Translations under genes and position numbers: made by a program
The notes under the pieces: model-generated
The model's input: the letters and a program-made list of their open reading frames with translations, nothing else
What the model was told of the DNA's origin: nothing
Database searches by the model: none
Assembly: GCF_000725125.1 (NCBI RefSeq)
Contig: NZ_JFCB01000001.1
Span: 310,001 to 374,000, forward strand
Direction of reading: 5' to 3'
DNA: 64,000 bases
Source: Streptomyces toyocaensis
GTDB taxonomy: Bacteria; Actinomycetota; Actinomycetes; Streptomycetales; Streptomycetaceae
Shown here: positions 9,021-17,043 of the stretch, in pieces
How the letters are laid out: every line of letters begins with the position of its first letter
How positions within the stretch are numbered: the stretch's first letter is position 1

Positions 9021-10337
9021 TTGATTACCTTGGACCACTGGTCAATCGCCGCCCGCTCCGCCGATTCCCTGACCGGTGAGATGCTCGCGGGCCTCGCGGT
9101 GACCTTCGCCGTGGCATTCGTCTTCGCCCGGCTCGCCAAGCGCATTCGGCAACCCAGGGTCATGGGAGAGATCATCGCCGGTCTTGCCCTGGGGCCGAGC
9201 CTGTTGGGCCTCTTACCGGGAGACCCCGTCGAAGCGTTGTTCCCGGCGGACGCACGGCCGGTCCTTCAGGCGCTCTCGCAGCTCGGACTCGTCCTGTTCA
9301 TGTTCGGCATCGGCTACGAACTGGACTTCGCCCTTCTTCGGGGGGCCGGCAGCCGGGTCACCTTGGTCTCACTCAGCTCCATGGCGCTGCCGATGGCGCT
9401 GGGGGCCGGGCTCGCCGTTCTCCTCTTCCCTCTGTACGACAAGTCGCAGCTCAGCAGCGACGGTGTGCTCGCCCCGGCGATCTTCCTCGGGGTGGCGATG
9501 TCGATCACGGCGTTCCCGGTGCTGGCCCGGATCATCGCGGAAAACGGCATGCAACGCACCCGCATCGGTGCCATGGCGCTCGCCTGTGCCGTCGTCCAGG
9601 ACTTCCTCGCCTGGTGTGTACTGGCCGTTGCCGTGGTGATCGCCACCGCAAGTGGTCTGTGGCCGCTGGCGCGGATGGTGCTGGAGTCCGGCCTGTTCCT
9701 GGGCGTCCTCCTCTACGTCGTGCGACCGGGGCTGCGTCGGCTGCTGGCCCCGGAGCGGAGGCGGGCGGTCGGCAGCTCCCTGATCCACGCCATCCTCGTC
9801 ACCGGACTGCTGGTGTCCGCCTGGGCGACCCACGAGATCGGCCTGCACGCCGTCTTCGGTGCCTTCGCCTTCGGCGCCGTGGTGCCCCACCGCCACATAG
9901 AGGTGCAGGCCCCCCAGGTCGTCGAGCGCATCGAGCAGACCAGTCTCTTTCTGCTGCCGGTCTTCTTCACCGTGACCGGCCTGTCGGTGGACGTCGGCGG
10001 GCTCGGCAGAACCGGCCTGATCATGACCGTCGCCGTCGTGCTGGTGGCCTGCACGGGGAAGTACGTCGGCGCCGCCGTCTCCGCACGACTGACCGGCGCC
10101 TCGAAGGCCGAGTCGAGAACGCTCGGCGTCCTGCTCAACGCCCGCGGACTCACAGAACTGGTCATCCTGAACGTGGGCCTCGGGCTCGGCGTGCTGGACA
10201 GTCGTCTGTTCAGTGCCATGGTCGTCATGGCACTGGTCACCACCTTCATGACGGGACCACTGCTGCACCGCCTCGGATTCCACGAGGAACTGCGACTGGT
10301 TCCGGCTCCCGTGAAGAACGCGGACAACAGCGTCTGA
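9021..10337 (+). CDS. Kef/CPA2-type cation:proton antiporter (StaN-like)
   Basis: This 438-residue membrane protein has about 12 hydrophobic segments across its length and belongs to the monovalent cation:proton antiporter-2 family. Family-like stretches are MGEIIAGLALGPSLLG near the N terminus, LFMFGIGYELDF and ARGLTELVILNVGLGLGVL. Similar antiporters sit at the edge of several glycopeptide clusters, including A47934 as recalled, where they are proposed to help export or ion balance; this is not proven. GGAGAG at 9013-9018 is very close to the TTG at 9021 but 11 bases from an in-frame TTG at 9030, so the later start is equally good. It is the last recognisable cluster gene. Confidence 0.85.
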   Translation: MITLDHWSIAARSADSLTGEMLAGLAVTFAVAFVFARLAKRIRQPRVMGEIIAGLALGPSLLGLLPGDPVEALFPADARPVLQALSQLGLVLFMFGIGYELDFALLRGAGSRVTLVSLSSMALPMALGAGLAVLLFPLYDKSQLSSDGVLAPAIFLGVAMSITAFPVLARIIAENGMQRTRIGAMALACAVVQDFLAWCVLAVAVVIATASGLWPLARMVLESGLFLGVLLYVVRPGLRRLLAPERRRAVGSSLIHAILVTGLLVSAWATHEIGLHAVFGAFAFGAVVPHRHIEVQAPQVVERIEQTSLFLLPVFFTVTGLSVDVGGLGRTGLIMTVAVVLVACTGKYVGAAVSARLTGASKAESRTLGVLLNARGLTELVILNVGLGLGVLDSRLFSAMVVMALVTTFMTGPLLHRLGFHEELRLVPAPVKNADNSV

Positions 10338-10478
10338 CTGCCGGGGCATCTGCGCCTTAGTGAGTTGCCGGCGCTGGCGGACCATGGCACTCGGTACGGC
10401 TGACGGCGCTGTGCGAGACGGGGACCCGCGGGCTGGTCGCGGCTGGCTTCGCACCCTGCGAGCAGGCGAACTCGCCTC

Positions 10479-10508
10479 CGCCACAGCCCTGTGGCGCAGC
10501 TGCGTTTT
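10479..10508 (+). terminator. Probable terminator of the glycopeptide cluster
   Basis: CGCCACAG at 10479-10486 and CTGTGGCG at 10489-10496 form a perfect 8-bp stem with a 2-base gap. The sequence TTTTCTT follows at 10505. It lies about 140 bases after the antiporter stop. The rest of 10338-10680 shows no gene. Confidence 0.5.
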
Positions 10509-10736
10509 CTTGGCGGCAGCGGCTTTTCCCCGGGCGTCGCGCAGCGTGCCGTTGGCTACCCTTCCTGAGGCGTTGAACGCTGAGTGAATCAATATCTGTT
10601 CCCGAGGGATCAGTTTTTGGGGGGCCGTGCAGCGGGATTTTTTGCCGCGAAGAGCAGAGCGGCATTATCCAACGTGCGCGGGCCGTTCCGGCGTGCTACT
10701 GTCTGTCTCAGTTGCAGTTGTGGTTCCCAAAACTTC

Positions 10737-10776
10737 AAGTGCCCCCGCCAGGCTTCTGCCGGTCGGGAGCACTTTT
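10737..10776 (+). promoter_or_regulatory. Terminator-like hairpin inside the cspA leader
   Basis: AAGTGC at 10737-10742 pairs with GCACTT at 10769-10774; inner C-rich and G-rich bases extend the stem, and a T-run (ACTTTTG) covers its 3' edge. Its position about 95 bases before the start codon suggests attenuation or a thermosensing fold. Function is inferred from structure alone. Confidence 0.5.
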
Positions 10777-10820
10777 GTATTTCCGGTCATTTCCGGGCGG
10801 GGCAATCATCGCGGCGACAC

Positions 10821-10843
10821 GGCGTCCGCGCAGTGCGGACGCC
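10821..10843 (+). promoter_or_regulatory. Perfect 9-bp hairpin before the cspA ribosome site
   Basis: GGCGTCCGC and GCGGACGCC form a perfect stem with the loop GCAGT. It ends 13 bases before the AAAGGAGAT ribosome site, close enough to influence initiation. Confidence 0.6.
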
Positions 10844-10869
10844 GGCGCACTGCCCCAAAGGAGATTGAC

Positions 10870-11073
10870 ATGGCTGCTGGTACCGTGAAGTGGTTCAATG
10901 CGGAAAAGGGCTTCGGCTTCATCGAGCAGGACGGTGGCGGCGCCGACGTGTTCGCCCACTACTCGAACATTGCCGCGCAGGGCTTCCGTGAGCTGCTCGA
11001 GGGCCAGAAGGTGAACTTCGACATTGCGCAGGGCCAGAAGGGCCTGACGGCCGAGAACATCGTTCCGGCCTGA
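10870..11073 (+). CDS. cspA: Cold-shock protein, CspA family
   Basis: This 67-residue protein is a complete cold-shock domain. It starts [18 protein letters not shown] and has the two nucleic-acid-binding motifs: KGFGFI (RNP1-like) and DVFAHYS (RNP2-like, where FVH is usual). It binds single-stranded RNA and DNA as a chaperone. The ATG follows a strong AAAGGAGAT site, and a perfect terminator hairpin follows the stop. A DEAD-box RNA helicase gene lies next, a functionally sensible RNA-remodelling neighbour, but the terminator argues against one shared transcript. Streptomycetes have several close paralogues, so the letter A is conventional. Confidence 0.95.
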   Translation: MAAGTVKWFNAEKGFGFIEQDGGGADVFAHYSNIAAQGFRELLEGQKVNFDIAQGQKGLTAENIVPA

Positions 11074-11091
11074 CGCTCACGCGCAATCCGT

Positions 11092-11129
11092 AGCTGGGGC
11101 CCGCATCCCTCGGGGTGCGGGCCCCAGCT
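11092..11129 (+). terminator. Strong terminator of cspA
   Basis: AGCTGGGGCCCGCA at 11092-11105 and TGCGGGCCCCAGCT at 11116-11129 form a perfect 14-bp stem with a 10-base loop. It starts 18 bases after the cspA stop. There is no T-run, which is common in streptomycete terminators. Confidence 0.85.
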
Positions 11130-11376
11130 GCACGCGTATCCCGTACCACCACAAGCGGCTCCTCCCTCAGGACGCAGACGCATCCTGAAGCGCTGCACCG
11201 CAGCCGGCGCCCGGATCGCAAGGTCCCCATCGCATCACCTCTTTCAGTACCTGTGCCCACGGATGTTTCACCGGCCAGATCTGCATTCTTTTGCCACCGG
11301 TCCATACTTGTAATTCTCCGTGCCATCCATCGCAGCGGGAATTCCTTGATATGTGCCACATCGAGGAAGGTTCCGC

Positions 11377-12873
11377 ATGAACCGCACGTACACGAACGAC
11401 CGCCCCGCCCGCTCCCGCGGCGGCCGCGCCGACGCCGGAAGGGGCGGCAGCGGCTACGGCTCGCAGGCACCGCGTCGTACCGGAGCCCCCGTCCGCTCCG
11501 GCGGTTACGGCCGTCGGCCCGCCGCCGTGCAAGGTGAGTTCGCGCTGCCGAAGACGATCACCCCCGCACTGCCCGCTGTTGAGGGCTTCGCCGATCTCGA
11601 CATGCCCGAGCAGCTGCTGGCCGAACTCGGCAGGCAGGGTGTGACCGCACCGTTCCCGATCCAGGGAGCGACGCTGCCGAACTCCCTGGCGGGCCGTGAC
11701 GTACTGGGCCGCGGACGCACCGGTTCCGGCAAGACCCTGGCCTTCGGCCTCGCCCTGCTCGCCCGCACCGCTGGACAGCGTGCCGAGCCCCGCCAGCCGC
11801 TGGGGCTGATCCTCGTACCGACGCGTGAGCTGGCACAGCAGGTGACCGACGCGCTGACCCCGTACGCCCGCTCTGTGCGGCTGCGGCTGGCCACGGTGGT
11901 GGGCGGGGTGTCGATCGGCCGGCAGGCCGGTGCGCTGCGCGGAGGGGCCGAGGTCGTCGTCGCGACGCCGGGGCGGCTCAAGGACCTCATCGACCGCGGC
12001 GAGTGCCGGCTGAACCACGTGGGCATTACCGTGCTGGACGAGGCCGACCAGATGGCCGACATGGGCTTCATGCCCCAGGTCACCGCGCTGCTCGACCAGG
12101 TGCGTCCGGAGGGGCAGCGGATGCTGTTCTCCGCCACCCTGGACCGCAACGTCGACCTTCTGGTGCGCCGCTACCTGACTGACCCCGTCGTGCATTCGGT
12201 CGACCCGTCGGCCGGTGCGGTCACGACGATGGAGCACCACGTCCTGCACGTCCACGGTGCGGACAAGCACGCCGCCACGACCGAGATCGCCGCTCGCGAC
12301 GGCCGCGTGATCATGTTCCTGGACACCAAGCACGCCGTCGACCGGCTGACCCAGGACCTGCTCAACAGCGGGGTGCGGGCCGCCGCGCTGCACGGCGGCA
12401 AGTCGCAGCCCCAGCGCACCCGCACGCTGACGCAGTTCAAGACGGGGCACGTCACCGTGCTGGTGGCGACCAACGTCGCGGCGCGCGGCATCCATGTCGA
12501 CAACCTCGACCTGGTCGTCAACGTCGATCCGCCGACCGACCACAAGGACTACCTCCACCGCGGCGGCCGTACCGCCCGCGCCGGCGAGTCCGGCAGCGTC
12601 GTCACCCTGGTCACCCCGAACCAGCGTCGCGGCATGGTCCGTCTGATGTCGGATGCCGGAATCCGGCCGCAGACCACTCAGATCCGCTCGGGCGACGAAG
12701 CCCTGAGCCGGATCACCGGCGCCCAGGCCCCGTCCGGCATCCCGGTCGTCATCACCGCACCGGTGGTCGAACGCCCCAAGCGCGGCGCCACTTCCCGAGG
12801 CCGCCGCCGCCGCCCCGCCTCGGCGACCAGGCGCACCCCCGTACGCCAGTCCGGCTTCGGCGCGACGGCCTAG
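11377..12873 (+). CDS. DEAD-box ATP-dependent RNA helicase
   Basis: This 498-residue helicase has a Gly/Arg-rich N-terminal tail (about 1-40), then the Q-motif region and Walker A GRGRTGSGKT, the DEAD box in VLDEADQMADMGF, motif III SATLD and motif VI HRGGRTARAG. The C-terminal tail is basic and low-complexity (RGRRRRPASATRR), as expected for RNA contact. It probably unwinds structured RNA in ribosome assembly or cold adaptation, in line with the cspA neighbour. The ATG at 11377 was chosen because GAGGAAGG at 11362-11369 precedes it at the right distance; a GTG at 11353 lies upstream of that site. The coding end abuts a truncated hemolysin III gene. Confidence 0.93.
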   Translation: MNRTYTNDRPARSRGGRADAGRGGSGYGSQAPRRTGAPVRSGGYGRRPAAVQGEFALPKTITPALPAVEGFADLDMPEQLLAELGRQGVTAPFPIQGATLPNSLAGRDVLGRGRTGSGKTLAFGLALLARTAGQRAEPRQPLGLILVPTRELAQQVTDALTPYARSVRLRLATVVGGVSIGRQAGALRGGAEVVVATPGRLKDLIDRGECRLNHVGITVLDEADQMADMGFMPQVTALLDQVRPEGQRMLFSATLDRNVDLLVRRYLTDPVVHSVDPSAGAVTTMEHHVLHVHGADKHAATTEIAARDGRVIMFLDTKHAVDRLTQDLLNSGVRAAALHGGKSQPQRTRTLTQFKTGHVTVLVATNVAARGIHVDNLDLVVNVDPPTDHKDYLHRGGRTARAGESGSVVTLVTPNQRRGMVRLMSDAGIRPQTTQIRSGDEALSRITGAQAPSGIPVVITAPVVERPKRGATSRGRRRRPASATRRTPVRQSGFGATA

Positions 12874-12874
12874 A

Positions 12875-13174
12875 ACTTTCGTCCCGTTCCGGGACCTGTG
12901 GGTCGGAGCCCCGCGCTGGCCGTACACCCCGTGCTACCTGGCGCTGGGGTGGGCACCGGTGAGCCACCTGCCCGATTTCCTGCACACCGGCGGAGCGACC
13001 GCAGTGGTTCTGATCGTTGTCGGCGGTCTCCTCTACAGCGCGGGCGCGGTGGTCTACGCCCTCCAGCGGCCCGACCCCGCACCCCGCTGGTTCGGCTTCC
13101 ACGAGGTCTTCCATGCGCTGACCGTGGTGGCCTTCACCGCGCACTGCACCGCCATCTCCCTCGCCACCTACTGA
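12875..13174 (+). pseudogene. 5'-truncated hemolysin III (TrhA/YqfA) family gene
   Basis: The frame that ends at 13174 encodes about 100 residues matching only the C-terminal half of the hemolysin III membrane family (usually about 210-230 residues). Recognisable parts are PRWPYTPCYLALGW, LPDFLHTGG, VGGLLYSAGAVVYALQRPDP and RWFGFHEVFHALTVVAFTAH, with the conserved HE and H positions. Similarity begins right at the helicase stop (12873), so the 5' half has been deleted at that junction. A GTG at 12959 could in principle start a 71-residue peptide with two membrane segments, but no ribosome site is evident. Confidence 0.85.
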
Positions 13175-13572
13175 CCCGCGACAGTGTCCCGGTCCGCCGC
13201 TCATCGCCGACGTCGCCGCGTGCTGACCGCGGCGGGCCGGGCGGTCGCCGAGGCATCGCCCCGCGCGTGAAAGGCGAGGCGGAAGACATCAGGGGGACAG
13301 TTCGCTGTGGCACATCATGCGTACGCCGGTGGAGGGGCCAGGAGGGCAGGACCCGACAAGGACCTTCCGGAGCAGAGGACGGTCGAGGGCATGGCGTACT
13401 GAACGAAGTCTCGAAGGAGGGCGTGAACACCGTGTCGCCGGGCACAAGGGCTATCGCACCGAGGTCCTGGCATTCGGAACTGGTCGGGATCTGCCCACCA
13501 AGGGACGAACTGAGGCCCTTGTGAAGCTCGTACGCACACGCGCTTGAGCCGGAATTGACGATGGGGTTAAAA
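13175..13572 (+). other. Intergenic stretch, no gene seen
   Basis: These 398 bases after the hemolysin III relic contain no open frame with a plausible protein or start signal. The frames present read as arginine- and proline-rich noise. Base use is slightly less GC-rich near 13500-13572, which may be promoter DNA for the small membrane protein that follows. Confidence 0.6.
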
Positions 13573-13728
13573 ATGATCATTCTTGGGCTTATTCTGCTGA
13601 TCATCGGCCTGCTTGTCGGCATGGGTCTGCTGACGACGATCGGTGGCATCCTCATTCTGGTTGGCGCCATCCTGTGGATCCTGGGTGCGACCGGTCGCGC
13701 GGTCGGTGGACGCAAGCACTTCTTCTGA
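13573..13728 (+). CDS. Small hydrophobic membrane protein (DUF6131-like)
   Basis: This short gene encodes 51 residues. Almost the whole protein is hydrophobic: one segment at about 2-16 and another at about 21-38, joined by GMGLLTT, followed by the polar end GRAVGGRKHFF. The layout matches the small streptomycete family with two helices and a GR.VGGRRH tail (DUF6131). The ATG at 13573 matches the family start MIILG; an in-frame ATG at 13561 would add four residues. Its role is unknown. Codon third positions here are less strictly G/C than in neighbours, which is common for tiny membrane proteins. Confidence 0.75.
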   Translation: MIILGLILLIIGLLVGMGLLTTIGGILILVGAILWILGATGRAVGGRKHFF

Positions 13729-14154
13729 AGCTGTCGCTCCACGTCCCCCGGCTGGCTGTTGGCGGGCTGTCCGCATCACCTGCGGGTCGAGCTCAACCAC
13801 GGCGACCGACGGCTTCGGTTCATCTGCGACGACCGCGGGGAGGGGCTGGCCGAGCGCCGCGATGAGGCACAGCTCCCTGCCCACGGTGGCGGGACGGACG
13901 CGCGGGCGCTGTCGCGCTATGGCAGGCGGGTGAGCCTCGGACACGGTGCCCCGGTCCACAGCCTGAACTGCTGGTGTCTCGGCCGGTTTCCCCGGCCCGG
14001 GGGGAGCCGGGGCGGCGCCGTCCGGCCCTGGCTGACGTGAGATCGTCCGATGCCTCAAACGGTATGCCGCCCGCGGGGTCTTCAACTTGGGCAGACCGGT
14101 TTCCCGCACCCCTGCGTTATAGGGGCGTCCGTGAGACGTGAGAGGGTCTGGGGC
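13729..14154 (+). other. Intergenic stretch, no gene seen
   Basis: These 426 bases hold frames on both strands, but none has a convincing start or a recognisable domain. The region may contain the promoter of the PcaL-like gene near its right end. No clear hairpin or repeat stands out. Confidence 0.55.
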
Positions 14155-15453
14155 GTGAGTGAGACACCACCGAACACCCTGCAATACCGCTTTGACGGGC
14201 CAGAAGACGCTCCGGTTCTGATCCTCGGTCCCTCACTGGGTACCACATGGCACATGTGGGACCGGCAGGTCCCCGAGCTGACCCACCAGTGGCGCGTGTT
14301 CCGGTTCGACCTGCCGGGGCACGGGGGCGCCCCCGCCCACCCCGCGGGCTCGGTCGCCGACCTCACCGCGCGACTGCTCACCACGCTCGAGAGCCTCGGC
14401 GTCCAGCGCTTCGGCTACGCGGGCTGCGCGCTCGGCGGCGCCGTCGGCATCGAGCTGGCCCTGCGCCACCCCGAGCGCCTCGCGTCCCTGGCGCTGATCG
14501 CCGCCTCGCCCCGCTTCGGCACGGCGGACGAGTTCCGCCAGCGCGGGGTGATCGTGCGGACGAACGGACTCGACCCCATCGCCCGCTCCGCGCCCGAGCG
14601 CTGGTTCACCGGCGGTTTCGCCGCCGCCCAGCCCGCGATCACCGAGTGGGCCGTGCAGATGGTGCGCACCACCGACCCCGGCTGCTACATCGCCGCCTGT
14701 GAGGCGCTCGCCTCGTTCGACGTGCGCGCGGAGCTCGGCAGCGTCGGCGTGCCGACCCTGGTGCTGGTCGGCTCCGAGGACCAGGTCACCGGCCCCGCCG
14801 AGGCCCGCACCCTGGTCGCCGGGATCCCCGACGCCCGGCTCGCCGTCGTACCCGGCGCCTCCCACCTGGTGCCGGTGGAGCAGCCGGCCGCCGTCACCGA
14901 CCTGCTGGTGCGGCACTTCTCCACCGCCTGGCAGCCCGCCTTCGAGTCCGCCACCGGTCAGATCGCCCTGCCCGCGGGAGTGGCGGTGCAGCCCGCGCCG
15001 GCCGCCGCCGCCCAGCCGGCCCCCGTCGCCGAGATCGCCCCGGCCGCCGTGCCGCAGCAGCCGCAGGGCAGGCCCGACCCCTACGACGCGGGGATCAAGG
15101 TCTGCCGGGAGGTGCTGGGCGACGCGCACGTCGACCAGGTGCTGGCGCGGACCGACGCGTTCTCGGGCGACTTCCAGGAGCTCGTCACCCGCTACGCCTG
15201 GGGCGAGGTGTGGGACCGCCCCGGACTCGACTGGCGCACCCGCAGCTGTGTCACCCTCACCGCCCTCGTCGCCGGCGGACACGAGGAGGAGCTCGCCGTG
15301 CACACCCGGGCCGCGCTGCGCAACGGGCTCACGCCCGCCGAGATCAGGGAGGTGCTGCTCCAGGCCGCCGTCTACTGCGGCGTCCCGGCGGCGAACAGGG
15401 CGTTCCGGGTGGCCCAGCAGGTCGTCCGCGAGGAGACCACACCCCAGGAGTGA
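14155..15453 (+). CDS. PcaL-like enol-lactonase/carboxymuconolactone decarboxylase fusion
   Basis: This 432-residue protein fuses an alpha/beta-hydrolase (about 1-265, PcaD-like) to a carboxymuconolactone decarboxylase domain (about 310-425, PcaC-like) through an Ala/Pro-rich linker. In protocatechuate breakdown PcaL does the last two steps to 3-oxoadipate. The expected nucleophile motif GxSxG reads G90-C-A92-L-G94, so the serine position is alanine, with a cysteine beside it. The acid (GSEDQVTGP) and histidine (GASHLVPV) regions remain. No other pca genes are nearby. It may be a diverged paralogue with only decarboxylase or peroxidase-like activity. The GTG at 14155 gives the usual SETPP-LQYR start; earlier in-frame starts add unrelated residues. 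Confidence 0.8.
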   Translation: MSETPPNTLQYRFDGPEDAPVLILGPSLGTTWHMWDRQVPELTHQWRVFRFDLPGHGGAPAHPAGSVADLTARLLTTLESLGVQRFGYAGCALGGAVGIELALRHPERLASLALIAASPRFGTADEFRQRGVIVRTNGLDPIARSAPERWFTGGFAAAQPAITEWAVQMVRTTDPGCYIAACEALASFDVRAELGSVGVPTLVLVGSEDQVTGPAEARTLVAGIPDARLAVVPGASHLVPVEQPAAVTDLLVRHFSTAWQPAFESATGQIALPAGVAVQPAPAAAAQPAPVAEIAPAAVPQQPQGRPDPYDAGIKVCREVLGDAHVDQVLARTDAFSGDFQELVTRYAWGEVWDRPGLDWRTRSCVTLTALVAGGHEEELAVHTRAALRNGLTPAEIREVLLQAAVYCGVPAANRAFRVAQQVVREETTPQE

Positions 15454-15500
15454 GCCCCGGGCCCTCCGCCCGGCAGCGCGCGCCGGGGCAGGATGGGCCC

Positions 15501-16136
15501 ATGAAGCTCACGAAGAAGTCGCACGCCTGCGTCCGCCTGGAGAAGGACGGACGGATCCTCGTCCTCGACCCCGGGGGGTTCAGCGAGGAGGACGCCGCCC
15601 TCGGCGCGGACGCCGTCCTGGTCACGCACGAGCACCCCGACCACTTCGACGAGGGGCGGCTGCGGACCGCCCTGGAGGCCAACCCGGCAGCCGAGATCTG
15701 GACCCTGAAATCGGTCGCGGACCAGATCTCGGCGGCGTTCCCCGGCCGCGTCCACACCGTCGGCCACGGCGACACGTTCACCGCCGCCGGCTTCGACGTC
15801 CAGGTCCACGGCGAACTGCACGCCGTGATCCACCCGGACATCCCGCGCGTCACCAACGTCGGCTACCTCGTCGACGGCGGGAAGCTGTTCCACCCGGGCG
15901 ACGCGCTCACCGTCCCCGACCGCCCGGTCGAGACGCTGATGCTGCCCGTCATCGCTCCCTGGAACAAGATCTCCGAGGTCATCGACTACGTCCGCGAGGT
16001 GCGGCCGCGGCGCGCCTACGACATCCACGATGCCGCGCTCACCGACCTCGTCCGTCCGATCTACGACCGCCAGATCGGCGCCCTCGGCGGTGCCGAGCAC
16101 CTGCGGCTGGCGCCGGGCGGCTCCGCCGAGCTGTGA
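15501..16136 (+). CDS. Metallo-beta-lactamase-fold hydrolase (UlaG-like)
   Basis: This 211-residue protein has the metal motif HEHPDH in VLVTHEHPDHFDEG (about 51-63), a later histidine in VHGELHAVIH and an aspartate in LFHPGDAL, which gives the binuclear site of the UlaG/RomA-like branch. The substrate is unknown; members act on lactones, phosphodiesters or phosphoesters. It starts 47 bases after the PcaL-like gene and may share its transcript. The ATG yields the family start MKLTKKSHACVRLE. Confidence 0.85.
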   Translation: MKLTKKSHACVRLEKDGRILVLDPGGFSEEDAALGADAVLVTHEHPDHFDEGRLRTALEANPAAEIWTLKSVADQISAAFPGRVHTVGHGDTFTAAGFDVQVHGELHAVIHPDIPRVTNVGYLVDGGKLFHPGDALTVPDRPVETLMLPVIAPWNKISEVIDYVREVRPRRAYDIHDAALTDLVRPIYDRQIGALGGAEHLRLAPGGSAEL

Positions 16137-16188
16137 GCCGGCGGGCGGCGGTCGAGCGCTGTCGGACCCGCCGGGTAGGTTGTGGGAC

Positions 16189-16968
16189 ATGCGCATCGCG
16201 ACCTGGAACGTGAACTCGATCACCGCCCGCCTGCCGAGGCTCCTGGCCTGGCTGGAGAGCAGCGGCACGGACGTCCTGTGCCTCCAGGAGGCCAAGGTCG
16301 CCGAGGACCAGTTCCCGGCGGAGCAGCTGCGCGAGCTGGGCTACGAGTCGGCGGTGCACGCCACCGGCCGGTGGAACGGCGTGGCGGTGCTCTCCAGGGT
16401 GGGCCTGGAGGACGTCGTCAAGGGACTGCCGGGCGACCCCGGCTACGACGGCGCCGTCGAACCCCGCGCCATCTCTGCGACCTGCGGCCCCGTCCGCGTC
16501 TGGTCGGTGTACGTGCCGAACGGCCGCGAGGTGGACCACCCCCACTACGCGTACAAGCTCCAGTGGTTCGAGGCGCTGAAGGCCGCCGTGGCCGGCGACG
16601 CGGCGGGCGGCCGCCCGTTCGCGGTCATGGGCGACTACAACGTGGCACCGACCGACGACGACGTCTACGACCGGGCCGCCTTCGAGGGCTCCACCCACGT
16701 CACCCCCGCCGAGCGCGCCGCCCTCGCCTCCCTGCGCGAGGCCGGCCTGTCCGACGTCGTGCCGCGCCCCCTCAAGTACGAGCACCCCTTCACGTACTGG
16801 GACTACCGCCAGCTCTGCTTCCCGAAGAACCGGGGCATGCGCATCGACCTGGTGTACGGCAACGCCCCGTTCGCGAAGGCCGTCACGGACTCCTACGTCG
16901 ACCGCGAGGAGCGCAAGGGCAAGGGCGCCTCGGACCACGCGCCGGTCGTGGTGGACCTGGACGTGTAG
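16189..16968 (+). CDS. xth: Exodeoxyribonuclease III
   Basis: This 259-residue protein is an exonuclease III/AP endonuclease. It cleaves abasic sites and trims 3' ends in base-excision repair. Motifs in order are IATWNVNS at the N terminus, LCLQEAK (metal glutamate), the catalytic stretch GDYNVAPTDDDVYD, a conserved W in YWDYR and the terminal SDHAPVVVDL with catalytic Asp-His. The length is normal. It begins 52 bases after the preceding metallo-hydrolase gene. Confidence 0.95.
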   Translation: MRIATWNVNSITARLPRLLAWLESSGTDVLCLQEAKVAEDQFPAEQLRELGYESAVHATGRWNGVAVLSRVGLEDVVKGLPGDPGYDGAVEPRAISATCGPVRVWSVYVPNGREVDHPHYAYKLQWFEALKAAVAGDAAGGRPFAVMGDYNVAPTDDDVYDRAAFEGSTHVTPAERAALASLREAGLSDVVPRPLKYEHPFTYWDYRQLCFPKNRGMRIDLVYGNAPFAKAVTDSYVDREERKGKGASDHAPVVVDLDV

Positions 16969-17043
16969 CGGGGAGCCGCCGGCCGCCGTCCGGTCCCGCG
17001 CGCCCAGTGGTGCGCCGGGCGGGACGAATGACAGGCTGGAGGG

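Larger units (their letters stand above)
10690..10869 (+). promoter_or_regulatory. cspA promoter and long structured leader
   Basis: A -10-like TACTGT lies at 10697-10702, so transcription would begin near 10709 and give a leader of about 160 bases. The leader holds two strong hairpins (10737-10774 and 10821-10843) and an AAAGGAGAT ribosome site at 10857-10865. Long folded leaders are typical of cold-shock protein mRNAs, where folding changes with temperature. The -35 box is not clear. Confidence 0.6.

Noticed and set aside
12898..13524. A 208-codon frame covering the hemolysin III relic
   Set aside because: It is in another frame, is Arg/Pro-rich and has no motif, while the real relic reads continuously with family motifs.
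13175..14154. tRNA or small RNA genes in the two gaps around the small membrane protein
   Set aside because: No cloverleaf pattern, conserved TTCGA arm or strong hairpin was found on either strand by eye.
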